The notes under the pieces were generated by a model. It ran no database searches, was not told the DNA's origin, and saw nothing but the letters and a program-made list of their open reading frames with translations. From CAZDDY01 sp964504455 (lineage in GTDB: Bacteria > Patescibacteriota > Minisyncoccia > Phycocordibacterales > UBA9973): DNA of 50,131 bases. Below are positions 32,602-41,200 of the stretch, in pieces. Where the stretch lies: assembly GCA_964504455.1 (NCBI GenBank), contig CAZDDY010000001.1, positions 1 to 50,131 of the forward strand, read 5' to 3'. How positions within the stretch are numbered: position 1 is the stretch's first letter; every line of letters begins with the position of its first letter. The position numbers were made by a program, and so were the translations under genes.

Positions 32602-35226
32602 ATGGATTCGAAAGGAAAAAACAAAATAGGAGAGGAAAAGATTGTAGTGAGGGGAGCACGTACTCACAATCTCAAAAATATACATGTTGAATTACCACGA
32701 AACAAGATGGTGGTGGTTACTGGCATGTCTGGGTCAGGTAAAAGTTCTTTAGCATTTGACACTATTTTTGCTGAAGGGCAGCGGAGGTATGTTGAATCAC
32801 TTTCAGCATATGCACGCCAGTTTTTAAATCAGATGCCCAAGCCTGATGTTGATGAAATCACTGGGTTATCTCCTGCAATTTCAATTGATCAGAAATCTCG
32901 GTCAAATAATCCTCGCTCAACAGTTGCAACCATTACGGAGATCTATGATTATCTTCGGGTTTTATATGCACGCATCGGAAGACCGCATTGTCCAGAATGC
33001 GGAGAACAAATTAATAAGCTTTCAAACGAAGAAATAATCTCTTTTATCTTGGACAAAATAACTACTCACGTGAAAAAAGGATCTGCCCAGATGAAGAAAG
33101 TAATGGGAGTAGAGTGGAATGAAACAAAAGTAAATATTTTTGCTCCACTTGTTCGAGGAAGAAAAGGGGAGCACTACCAGCTTTTATATGATCTTTTAGG
33201 TAAGGGGTACAGTAAAATTAGGCTTGATGGAAATATAAAAAACTTACGTGAAAAAGTTGAACTTTCAAAAACAAAGGCACACTCAATTGAAGTATTTGTT
33301 GATTCACTAGCTCTTCATGAATTTAAAGATGATAAAGATGGTAGTCGAACACGTCTCTCAGAAGCAGTAGAGCGAGCACTGCTTGAGTCAGATGGCCTTG
33401 TTGTCGTTTCTTTTGATACTGGGGAAGAATTTCTTCTTTCTGCAAAGTTTGCATGTCCAAATGATGGTTTTTCTTTTCCTGAAATTGAACCAAGACTTTT
33501 TTCTTTTAATTCTCCATACGGAGCATGTCCTACCTGTAATGGGTTAGGTACAAAGTATTTTATGGGGTTAGATCTTTGTGATGATTGCAAAGGTGCTCGA
33601 CTTCGAAAAGAATCTCTGTGTGTTTTATTGGGCGGTAATGCTAAGACTGGGAAAAATATTGTTTCGGCATCAAGTCTTTCAATCTTTGAGGCGAAGAATT
33701 TTTTTCAAACATTAAAACTTACTCAAAAAGAAAAAGAAATCTCAACGGTGGTTCTAAAAGAAATCATCTCTCGACTTGATTTCATGTTAAATGTTGGTCT
33801 TGAATATCTTACTCTTGATCGTCGTGCAAATACGCTTTCAGGTGGTGAAGCACAACGTATCAGACTTGCTTCACAACTCGGATCTCGACTCGTGGGGGCA
33901 CTTTATGTGCTTGATGAGCCTACTATTGGACTTCACCAAAGAGATAATGAAAAACTGATTGATACACTAACCAACCTAAGGGATTTAGGTAATACGATTT
34001 TAGTTGTTGAACATGATGAAGATACTATTTATTCATCAGATTACATTGTTGATATTGGTCCAAAGGCAGGAGTACACGGAGGAGAGGTTGTTGTATCTGG
34101 ATTTCTTGAAGACTTGCTCGCCTCTCGAAAAAACTCATCGGGGTCAAGAACGCTTGGATATTTGCGTAAAGAAATAAAGATAGAGGTTCCAAAAGAGAGA
34201 CGTACAAAAGAAAAAGGAGAGTTAAAAATTGTAAATGGCCAAGTATTTAATATTAAAGAGATGAATGTAAAAGTTCCTCTTGGAAGATTTGTCACTATAA
34301 CTGGAGTATCTGGATCAGGTAAATCTTCATTTATGTATGAAATTCTCCACAAGAATTTACAAGCAAGACTTGAGCGCAAATATCGTTCAGCTAAAACATA
34401 TAATGCGCAATCATTTTCAGGTTCAGAATATGTATCCCGAGTGATTTTAATTGATCAATCACCAATTGGCCGTACTCCAAGATCAAATATTGCAACCTAC
34501 ACAGGTGCTTTTACTCACATTCGTGATATTTTCGCGACGACAGAAGAAGCGCGCTTTCGCGGATGGAAGTCAAACAGATTTTCTTTTAATGTGAAGGGTG
34601 GTAGATGTGAAGCATGTGAAGGTAATGGCGAGATTGCAGTTGAGATGCACTTTTTGCCGACCGTATATGTTACCTGTGATGTGTGCGGTGGTAAGCGTTT
34701 CGACAAAGAGACACTGACCGTAAAGTATAAAAAGAAAAATATTTATGAAGTGCTTCAAATGACTGTCGAGGAAGGACTTACCTTCTTTGAAGATATTCCT
34801 GCAGTCTATGACAGATTACGAACGCTTGCTGATGTAGGACTAGGATATTTGGCGCTTGGGCAAAGTGCAACAACGCTCTCGGGTGGTGAAGCACAAAGAG
34901 TAAAAATTTCATCTGAACTATATCGAACAAATGTTGAGAAAACTATCTATCTATTAGACGAGCCGACAGTGGGGCTACATTACGATGATGTTGCACGACT
35001 CCTTACTGTGCTTAATATGCTCGTAGACAAAGGAAATAGTGTTCTTTTGATTGAACATAATATGGATATAATTAAATGCGCTGATTGGATTATTGATATT
35101 GGCCCTGAGGGGGGAGTGGGTGGTGGTAAAGTTGTTGCAGTAGGAACACCAGAGGATATAGCAAATAATCCGAAATCATTTACTGGTAAATATTTAAAGA
35201 AAATTCTTAAAGAAGGCAAAAAATAA
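32602..35226 (+). CDS. uvrA: Excinuclease ABC subunit UvrA
   Basis: ABC-type ATPase that finds DNA lesions and loads UvrB. It has two nucleotide-binding domains: Walker A1 GMSGSGKSSLAFDT (about 46) and signature LSGGEAQRIRLASQLGS with DEPTIGLHQRDN; then Walker A2 GVSGSGKSSFMYE and LSGGEAQRVKISSEL with LLDEPTVGLHYDD. Zinc sites CPECG, CPTCNG/CDDC and CEACEGNG ... CDVCGG are present. The protein ends VGGGKVVAVGTPEDIANNPKSFTGKYLKK. At 874 residues it is somewhat shorter than the common 940, mostly in the linker regions of the first half. It lies between uvrB and uvrC. Confidence 0.98.
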   Translation: MDSKGKNKIGEEKIVVRGARTHNLKNIHVELPRNKMVVVTGMSGSGKSSLAFDTIFAEGQRRYVESLSAYARQFLNQMPKPDVDEITGLSPAISIDQKSRSNNPRSTVATITEIYDYLRVLYARIGRPHCPECGEQINKLSNEEIISFILDKITTHVKKGSAQMKKVMGVEWNETKVNIFAPLVRGRKGEHYQLLYDLLGKGYSKIRLDGNIKNLREKVELSKTKAHSIEVFVDSLALHEFKDDKDGSRTRLSEAVERALLESDGLVVVSFDTGEEFLLSAKFACPNDGFSFPEIEPRLFSFNSPYGACPTCNGLGTKYFMGLDLCDDCKGARLRKESLCVLLGGNAKTGKNIVSASSLSIFEAKNFFQTLKLTQKEKEISTVVLKEIISRLDFMLNVGLEYLTLDRRANTLSGGEAQRIRLASQLGSRLVGALYVLDEPTIGLHQRDNEKLIDTLTNLRDLGNTILVVEHDEDTIYSSDYIVDIGPKAGVHGGEVVVSGFLEDLLASRKNSSGSRTLGYLRKEIKIEVPKERRTKEKGELKIVNGQVFNIKEMNVKVPLGRFVTITGVSGSGKSSFMYEILHKNLQARLERKYRSAKTYNAQSFSGSEYVSRVILIDQSPIGRTPRSNIATYTGAFTHIRDIFATTEEARFRGWKSNRFSFNVKGGRCEACEGNGEIAVEMHFLPTVYVTCDVCGGKRFDKETLTVKYKKKNIYEVLQMTVEEGLTFFEDIPAVYDRLRTLADVGLGYLALGQSATTLSGGEAQRVKISSELYRTNVEKTIYLLDEPTVGLHYDDVARLLTVLNMLVDKGNSVLLIEHNMDIIKCADWIIDIGPEGGVGGGKVVAVGTPEDIANNPKSFTGKYLKKILKEGKK

Positions 35227-35249
35227 AGGCACATCAGGGATGCGCCTTT
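35225..35249 (-). terminator. Terminator for the minus-strand gene at 35262
   Basis: Hairpin AAAGGC-CATC / GATG-GCCTTT with one A-C mismatch. On the minus strand it is followed by ATTTTTT, on the plus strand by no T-tract, so it mainly serves the minus gene that converges on uvrA. Confidence 0.65.
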
Positions 35250-35261
35250 CGTAGGATTAGA

Positions 35262-35663
35262 TCAGAGACTTTTGATAAATTGGTCCATAAGTGCTACCAG
35301 CTCGCCTTTATTTTCTGTGTAGGCAACTTTTGCTATGAACGTATCATGTCTTTTATTCGGACTTAAAATGCAGTGCCCGAGCTCACAATGGATTTCATGC
35401 TGGGGAGTATCATTCTCAACAACTAAAATCACATGCCCGGTACTTGTTTTCTCTGTCTCAATCTTGGTTGTTTCACTAATCTTGATTGAGTTGATTTTGA
35501 GAGCCATAACCAGGGAAGCAAAAATTTCTTCCAGTGTGTATTTTGGCTTTACAAATGTGCTCGAAGGCTGCGTAGAGAAAAAATTTCTGAATTCTCTGAT
35601 TCTTTTTCTTGTTTCTTTGGATGAAAAAATTTCTTCCAAGGAAAAACTCTGCGTGTTTGTCAT
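35262..35663 (-). CDS. Hypothetical protein, 133 residues, divergent from uvrC
   Basis: Not recognised. The product is soluble and mixed in charge. It has two similar LEEIF-containing segments (SFSLEEIFSSKETRKRIREF and YTLEEIFASLVMAL) and a C-terminal GHVILVVENDTPQHEIHCELGHCILSPNKRHDTFIAKVAYTENKGELVALMDQFI. The cysteine/histidine pair HCELGHC could bind metal, but this is speculative. It has a near-consensus promoter (TTGACT-N17-TATAAT) and a terminator, which supports it as a real gene. It sits inside the uvrA-uvrC gap on the opposite strand. Confidence 0.72.
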   Translation of the reverse strand: MTNTQSFSLEEIFSSKETRKRIREFRNFFSTQPSSTFVKPKYTLEEIFASLVMALKINSIKISETTKIETEKTSTGHVILVVENDTPQHEIHCELGHCILSPNKRHDTFIAKVAYTENKGELVALMDQFIKSL

Positions 35664-35681
35664 GGGTTCTGTTTTTAAGGT

Positions 35682-35710
35682 TTGGATTTATGAACTATCT
35701 CTGGTATTAT
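35682..35710 (+). promoter_or_regulatory. uvrC promoter (TTGGAT-N17-extended TATTAT)
   Basis: -35 TTGGAT (35682-35687), 17-nt spacer ending TGG, -10 TATTAT (35705-35710), 12 nt to the ATG at 35723. It overlaps the oppositely directed -10 at 35706-35711. Confidence 0.5.
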
Positions 35711-35734
35711 AGCATTATTAGCATGAAAAGTCAA
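35706..35734 (-). promoter_or_regulatory. Promoter of the divergent 133-residue gene (TTGACT-N17-TATAAT)
   Basis: On the minus strand: TTGACT (35734-35729), 17-nt spacer, TATAAT (35711-35706). It predicts transcription from about 35699 and a leader of about 36 nt. The -35 lies within the first codons of uvrC. Confidence 0.72.
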
Positions 35735-36955
35735 GATTTAGCAAAGAAAAAGATGCCTAGTGGCCCAGGAGTATATTTCTGGAAACAAGGAAAAACAATT
35801 CTCTATATTGGAAAGGCTACATCACTTCGTTCCCGAATACGAAGTTATTTTGCGTCTGATCTTATTAAGACACGAGGGCAATCAATTGTGGATATGGTTT
35901 TCAAAGCCAAAATCGTTACTTGGCAGGAAACCGACTCAGTACTTGAAGCACTTATTCTTGAAGCCGAGCTCATAAAAAAGTATCAGCCAAAATATAATGT
36001 CAAAGAAAAGGATAATAAAAGTTTTAATTATGTAGTAATTACAAAAGAGACTATGCCTCAAGTACTTCTGGTTCGCGGAAGAAATTTAAAGGTTTCGCAA
36101 GATTTAAAGAAGATTAAGGCACAATATGTTTTCGGCCCTTTCACCTCAGGCGGAATGTTGAAAGAATCCCTTCGGATCATTCGAAAGATTTTTCCTTTTG
36201 TCGACAACTATTCAGCACAAGAAGATAAGTATGAATTTTATAAACAACTTGGGTTAACTCCTGATACTAAAAATATGGATGCCCAAGTGCGCTATAAAAA
36301 AAATATACGGCACATTGTCTTGTTTTTTAAAGGAAAGAAAAAAGAAATACTTAGAAAGCTCGAAAAAGAGATGATGATGAAAGCAAAGCAAGAAAGGTTT
36401 GAAGAAGCGCAGTATATAAAAAAACAAATATTTGCCCTGACACACATAAATGATATTGCTCTTATGAAATACGATTCGAGCGAATATCAACATATCGGTG
36501 ATGAGGGTTTTAGGATAGAGAGTTATGACGTTGCCCATATAAGCGGATCATCTATGGTTGGTGTCATGACAGTTTCAACAAATGGCGTAATAGACAAAAC
36601 TGAATACAAAAGATTTATTGTTAAGTCTGTGTCTAAAAGCAACGATCCCAAGGCACTCGAAGAGATACTCATGAGGCGGTTTCGACACACAGAGTGGGGA
36701 GTACCTAATATTGTTGTCGTTGATGGTGGTGAGATTCAACGCTCAGTTGCATTGCGGGTCTTGAAGTTTTATCAACTTGCTATTCCAGTCATTGCTGTAG
36801 TAAAAAATGAAAAACACAAGGCAAAAGCTCTTATTGGAGATGAGAACCTCATACAGAAGTACAAGCGGCTTATTTTAGTTTTAAATGGTGAGGCACATCG
36901 CTTCGCAATCACTTTTCACCGAGCGAGAAGGTCAAAAGAATTTATACACAAATAA
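35723..36955 (+). CDS. uvrC: Excinuclease ABC subunit UvrC, short form lacking helix-hairpin-helix domain
   Basis: Dual endonuclease of nucleotide excision repair. The 410-residue protein has the N-terminal GIY-YIG nuclease (PGVYFWKQGKTILYIGKATSLRSRIRSYF, first 50 residues), a UVR motif (KQERFEEAQYIKKQIFAL) for UvrB binding, and the RNase H-like second nuclease. The latter's acidic and His residues are in YDVAHISG, VVDGGEIQRSVA and AHRFAITFHRARRSKEF. It stops there: the C-terminal tandem helix-hairpin-helix DNA-binding part of typical UvrC (about 600 residues) is absent. I chose ATG 35723; an open extension upstream to 35609 would cross the promoter and the divergent gene. Confidence 0.93.
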   Translation: MKSQDLAKKKMPSGPGVYFWKQGKTILYIGKATSLRSRIRSYFASDLIKTRGQSIVDMVFKAKIVTWQETDSVLEALILEAELIKKYQPKYNVKEKDNKSFNYVVITKETMPQVLLVRGRNLKVSQDLKKIKAQYVFGPFTSGGMLKESLRIIRKIFPFVDNYSAQEDKYEFYKQLGLTPDTKNMDAQVRYKKNIRHIVLFFKGKKKEILRKLEKEMMMKAKQERFEEAQYIKKQIFALTHINDIALMKYDSSEYQHIGDEGFRIESYDVAHISGSSMVGVMTVSTNGVIDKTEYKRFIVKSVSKSNDPKALEEILMRRFRHTEWGVPNIVVVDGGEIQRSVALRVLKFYQLAIPVIAVVKNEKHKAKALIGDENLIQKYKRLILVLNGEAHRFAITFHRARRSKEFIHK

Positions 36956-36993
36956 ATACTCGGCTTATTTTTTGGGTGTATACTTATAGTGCT

Positions 36994-37389
36994 ATGATTC
37001 ATACTAATTTATTTATTGTTATATCAATAGTCGGTCTCCTTGATACGATGTATCTTATTTATCATAAAGTAAAAGGTACTAATGTCGCATGCCTCTTTTT
37101 CCCTAAAGAGTGGTGCTATAAGGTGCAGCATTCGCCTCAATCAAAAACATTAGGCGTCCCTAATTCCTATTGGGGGTTTCTTATGTACAGCTTGATTCTT
37201 GTGGGAACTCTACTTGCAAAAAATACCTTACTGCCTTCATGGCCAATTTTACTAGTTGTCTGTTTCGGATTTACTTTTTCTATGTATTTTACGTATGTAC
37301 AAGGGTTTGTGCTTAGAGCTTTTTGTACGTGGTGTGTCGTGTCAGCTATTAATTTTTCAATACTGTTTATTTCCCTTTTTATCAAGTAG
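36994..37389 (+). CDS. Vitamin K epoxide reductase (VKOR) family protein
   Basis: Membrane protein that reoxidises DsbA-like partners using quinone. The 131 residues give four membrane helices. The first loop has the cysteine pair in ACLFFPKEWCYKV, the conserved serine region is GVPNSYWGFLMY, and the active CxxC is FCTWC in the last helix. These are the defining VKOR features. The ATG at 36994 is 9 nt after TATACT (36979-36984). A GTG at 36976 would add six residues and overlap that box. It is unlinked to the DsbA-like gene at 19810, but is the natural partner for it. Confidence 0.88.
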   Translation: MIHTNLFIVISIVGLLDTMYLIYHKVKGTNVACLFFPKEWCYKVQHSPQSKTLGVPNSYWGFLMYSLILVGTLLAKNTLLPSWPILLVVCFGFTFSMYFTYVQGFVLRAFCTWCVVSAINFSILFISLFIK

Positions 37390-37446
37390 TTCAAGACAAA
37401 ACTTATTTAGAAAAGTCTTGGGAGGCGAAACAACCATAGTATATGC

Positions 37447-37474
37447 TTGACTTATCTTAAAATTATTTTAAAAT
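37447..37474 (+). promoter_or_regulatory. Promoter of the 37525 gene (TTGACT-N16-TAAAAT)
   Basis: -35 TTGACT (37447-37452), 16-nt spacer, -10 TAAAAT (37469-37474). It gives an AT-rich leader of about 43 nt. The rest of 37390-37524 holds only a weak CAAGAC/GTCTTG repeat. Confidence 0.6.
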
Positions 37475-37524
37475 AAAAAAGAATAATTTCTATATACATT
37501 TCTAAAAACTTAAAAATTCTCAAC

Positions 37525-38004
37525 ATGGGATTGACGAAAATGTTTGAGCCACAACAATTTTGTATTCTGAGCAATAGTTACTCAAAAATAGTTATGGAAT
37601 CAGCTTCATATTGGATGAAAATGCCTTACGATAGCGAGAGTGCTCGGCCTGGCTGGTACAAGAAAAATATATTTCAGAGAATTGAGGGAGTAATCATGAG
37701 GGGTTTCAAGCTCGATTGGCAGCCAAAGTTAGAAATATCATCTGGGAATGAGATGGTTGATTGGTTTGCTGCTCAGCCGACTGAATCAGTTTTTATTCCC
37801 CAGAGTATTTACTTCCTGGTACAGTCGATTAGCACAGAGGCATGTGTAGTTGAAGCGACACACTTTGGTACCGCTAAAACAAGACATTTAAATTTAGGTG
37901 TGATTCCCGAGTTTTGCTTAGTGATTTCAAAGTTTGTCAGAGAAATTGAAGAAAGCGAGTTACGTAAAATTCAAGCAATCGATGCTTTTGTTGGTGGATT
38001 TTAA
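37525..38004 (+). CDS. Hypothetical protein, 159 residues
   Basis: Not recognised. It has no membrane helix or signal. The sequence is mixed alpha/beta and carries a Trp/Tyr-rich first half (ESASYWMKMPYDSESARPGWYKKNIFQRIEGVIMRGFKLDWQPKLEI) and a second half with VFIPQSIYFLVQSISTEACVVEATHFGTAKTRHLNLGVIPEFCLVISKFVREIEESELRKI. It has its own promoter and an intrinsic terminator, supporting independent expression. It lies between VKOR and tRNA-Ala. The true start could be the second Met (MFEPQQF), 15 nt downstream. Confidence 0.68.
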   Translation: MGLTKMFEPQQFCILSNSYSKIVMESASYWMKMPYDSESARPGWYKKNIFQRIEGVIMRGFKLDWQPKLEISSGNEMVDWFAAQPTESVFIPQSIYFLVQSISTEACVVEATHFGTAKTRHLNLGVIPEFCLVISKFVREIEESELRKIQAIDAFVGGF

Positions 38005-38018
38005 AAATAAAGCAATTC

Positions 38019-38044
38019 AAGACTTTCGACAGAAAGTCTTTTTT
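38019..38044 (+). terminator. Intrinsic terminator after the 37525 gene
   Basis: AAGACTTTC / GAAAGTCTT stem with a GACA loop and T6 tail. Confidence 0.88.
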
Positions 38045-38060
38045 GTTTAAAAGACATAAA

Positions 38061-38102
38061 AAAACAAAAACCGCAAAGCAGGAGCAATGCGGTTTTTGTT
38101 TT
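38061..38102. terminator. Second, bidirectional terminator before tRNA-Ala
   Basis: A 15-bp inverted repeat AAAACAAAAACCGCA / TGCGGTTTTTGTTTT around a 12-nt loop. It lies 17 nt after the previous terminator and 1 nt from the 3' end of the minus-strand tRNA-Ala, so it can end the tRNA transcript too. Confidence 0.85.
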
Positions 38103-38103
38103 G

Positions 38104-38176
38104 TGGACCTAAGGAGATTCGAACTCCTGACCTTTGCTTTGCAAAAGCACTGCTCTACCAGCTGAGCTATAGGCCC
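38104..38176 (-). tRNA. tRNA-Ala (anticodon UGC)
   Basis: Minus-strand cloverleaf with acceptor GGGCCTA/TAGGTCC, including the G3-U70 pair that defines tRNA-Ala. It also has a D-arm GCTC/GAGC, anticodon loop TTTGCAA (UGC), T-arm GGAGTTCGAATCTCC and discriminator A. CCA is not encoded. Confidence 0.97.
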
Positions 38177-38272
38177 AATAGTACATAGATAGAATTATAC
38201 ATTCCGATCCATACCAGAGCATTATATGAAAAATGTCTTATTTTGCAAGCCCTTGTTTCTGGTTTTTTTTGG

Positions 38273-38278
38273 TATAAT
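38273..38278 (+). promoter_or_regulatory. Extended -10 (TGG TATAAT) of the giant propeller gene
   Basis: A perfect TATAAT with a TGn extension (38270-38278), 9 nt before the ATG at 38288. No -35 at normal spacing. It places the transcript start at or near the ATG and argues against the longer open frame beginning at 38243. Confidence 0.7.
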
Positions 38279-38287
38279 ACTTATTAT

Positions 38288-41200
38288 ATGGTACGTAAGA
38301 CGTTTCATACCGGGTCAAATACTCAGATATTTATTCTCGTTGCAGTTTTGATTATAAGTAGTGCTGTACTTTTTTCATTTAGAGAATCTACACAGGTGAC
38401 AGCAAGTCCGGTGTCGCTTGAACGTGTGTCAATTATTCCAGGAGAAAAAGAGCTAAGCGGAAATGGATCAACTAGTTCTCCAGTTTTTTCTGGTGACGGT
38501 AATTATGTAGTCTTTACTTCTTCGTCTTCAAATTTGGTTCCTGGTGATGTAAATGGTGCTAATGATATTTTTATTTATAGTTTTGAAACAGATACCGTTG
38601 AGCTTGTAAGTTTAGATTCAAATGAGGTACAGGCAGACTCTGACTCAGAAACTCCACAGGTATCTTTTGATGGTCGATATGTAGTATTTGCATCATATGC
38701 AACCAATTTAGTTTCAGGTGACACAAATGGACAAATGGATGTATTCTTGCGAGATAGACAATTAGGTACTACTGAACGAATAAATGTTTCGAGTTCAGAA
38801 ATCGAATCAACAGGCTATGCTCAAAACCCTTCAATTTCTTCAGATGGACGATATGTTGTTTTTCATTCAAGTGGTGCAGATTTAATAGCAGGTGACACAA
38901 ATGGGCAAGTAGATGCATTCTTGCGAGATAGACAATTAGGCTCTACTGAACGAGTTAGTATCTCTGATGGAGAAGCACAAGCTAATAGTGAATCATATCA
39001 ACCATACATTTCTTCAGATGGACGATATGTTGCTTTTACTTCTTATGCCCCAAATTTAGTAGCAGGAGATAGTAACGTAACGTATGATGTGTTTGTACGC
39101 GATTTGGAACTCGGCACTACTGAACGAGTAAGTATCTCCGATGGAGAAGCACAAGCTAATAGTGAATCATCATATCCTTCCCTTTCTTCAGATGGACGAT
39201 ATGTGCTTTTTTATTCTGTCGCAAGTAATTTAGTAGTAGGAGATACAAATGGTGTTGGAGACGTGTTTTTAAGAGATAGATTAGCCGGTACAACCACACG
39301 AGTAAGTATCTCCGATGGAGAAGCACAAGCAAATGCATTTTCTGGAGCACCCAGCATGTCACTTGATGGTCGCTATGTTGTTTTTCAGTCAGAGGCGACT
39401 AATTTAGTAGTAGGAGATATAAATTTCAATATAGATTTTTTTATTCGGGATACACTGCTTGGAACAACAGAGCTTGTGACTCAAACAACTGCAGGCGTGC
39501 AACTACAAGAAGATAGTTCGATTAGCACGATATCAGTAAGTCCAGATGGACGTTATGTTGCCTTCGATACTACGGGTATACTGGTTCCAGGAGATAGCAA
39601 TAATGCCTACGATATATTTATCCGTGATCGGCAGCTAGACACAACAGAATTTTTGTATACATTTCTTGGGACAGAAGAGGCAAATGGAGGATCAATACGA
39701 CCGAAAATGTCAGAAGATGAACGCTATATAGTTTTTGAGTCTAATGCAACAAACTTAGTTGCAGATGACACAGATGATTCAACAGATATCTTTGTTTTTG
39801 ATCGCACAGAACGCACTTTTGAGCTTGTAAGTGTATCTTCAGATGGCACAGAATCAAACGGTGAAGCCTATACGCCATATATTTCTGGAGATGGAAGATA
39901 TGTAGTTTTTTCTTCTAATGCGACAAATCTAGTAGCGGATGATACAAACGATGTAGAAGATATATTTTTAAGAGATCGATTCTTAGACACAACAGAGATA
40001 GTTAGCCTAACGTATACAGGAGAATTGGCAAATAACACATCAATGGAGCCATCAGTATCAGATGATGGTCGATACGTACTGTTTCAATCTTTTGCAACAA
40101 ACTTAGTCGACGGGGATACAAATGGGGTATGGGATATTTTCATTCGTGACAGAGATACTGATGCCACCGAGCGAGTAAGTGTATCTAGCGATGGAACTCA
40201 AGCAAGCGAGCAATCTCTTCGACCAAGATTTTCTTCGGATGGCAGGTATGTAGTTTTTACTTCCGAAGCAACTAACCTTGTACCAGAAGACACAGATGAC
40301 GATGAAGATATTTATATAAGAGATCGTACAAATGGTACAACAAAGATAATAAGTTACGTACGCAATGTGATGGTACACGGAAATAGTGATAATACTCTTC
40401 CTGACTTTGATGCCGGACAAAATTTTGTTTTTCAGTCATTGTCTTCCGACCTTGTTTCGGGCGATACCAACAATGTTGACGATATATTTTTCATGAATCA
40501 AGCAACCAATCAAATACAACGAGTAAGTGTTTCGACCAATGGTGAAGAAGGTAATGCTCTTTCAATAAGACCAAAGATTTCTGCTGATGGAAGATATGTT
40601 TCGTATACATCTTATGCTACTAATCTTGTGGCAGGTGACACAAATAGTGCAACAGATATCTTTGTTTATGACCGTGAATCAAATATTACAGAACGAGTCA
40701 GTATTTCGACTAATGGTGAAGAGGCAAACAATGCTTCAAACTTTCCTGATATATCATCAACTGGTCAATATGTGGTGTACACTTCAAATGCAACAAATTT
40801 GGTGGCGAGCGATGCGAATGCCGGTGTTGAAGATATATTTATTAGAGATTTAAATGCCGACACAACCGAACTTGTAAGCGTCTCGACGGGAGGGGTGCAA
40901 GGTGATGGGGCTTCATCTGAACCCATTTTTTCTTCAAATGATCAATATGTAGGATTTTCTTCGAGTGCAACGAACCTCGTAGCGGGTGACACAAACAATG
41001 CAGCGGATATTTTCCTAAGGGATTTAGTTAATGAAACAACTGAAATTGTTAGTGTAGATTCAGATGAGAATATTGTAAATGGTTCTGTAGGAGCTTTTAA
41101 TCCTTCTCTGTCTTCAGATGCGAGATATGTGGTGTTTAGTTCAGAGTCCCCGGGTTATGTTTCTGGGGATACAAACAGTACTGGTGATATTTTTATTCGT

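Noticed and set aside
35609..35722. N-terminal extension of uvrC by 38 residues
   Set aside because: It overlaps the promoter region and the divergent gene. UvrC proteins begin just before the GIY-YIG domain, which ATG 35723 gives.
29574..35722. LexA/SOS boxes in front of the uvr genes
   Set aside because: I looked for GAAC-N4-GTTC and CTG-N10-CAG-like sites close to uvrB, uvrA and uvrC and saw none that were convincing.
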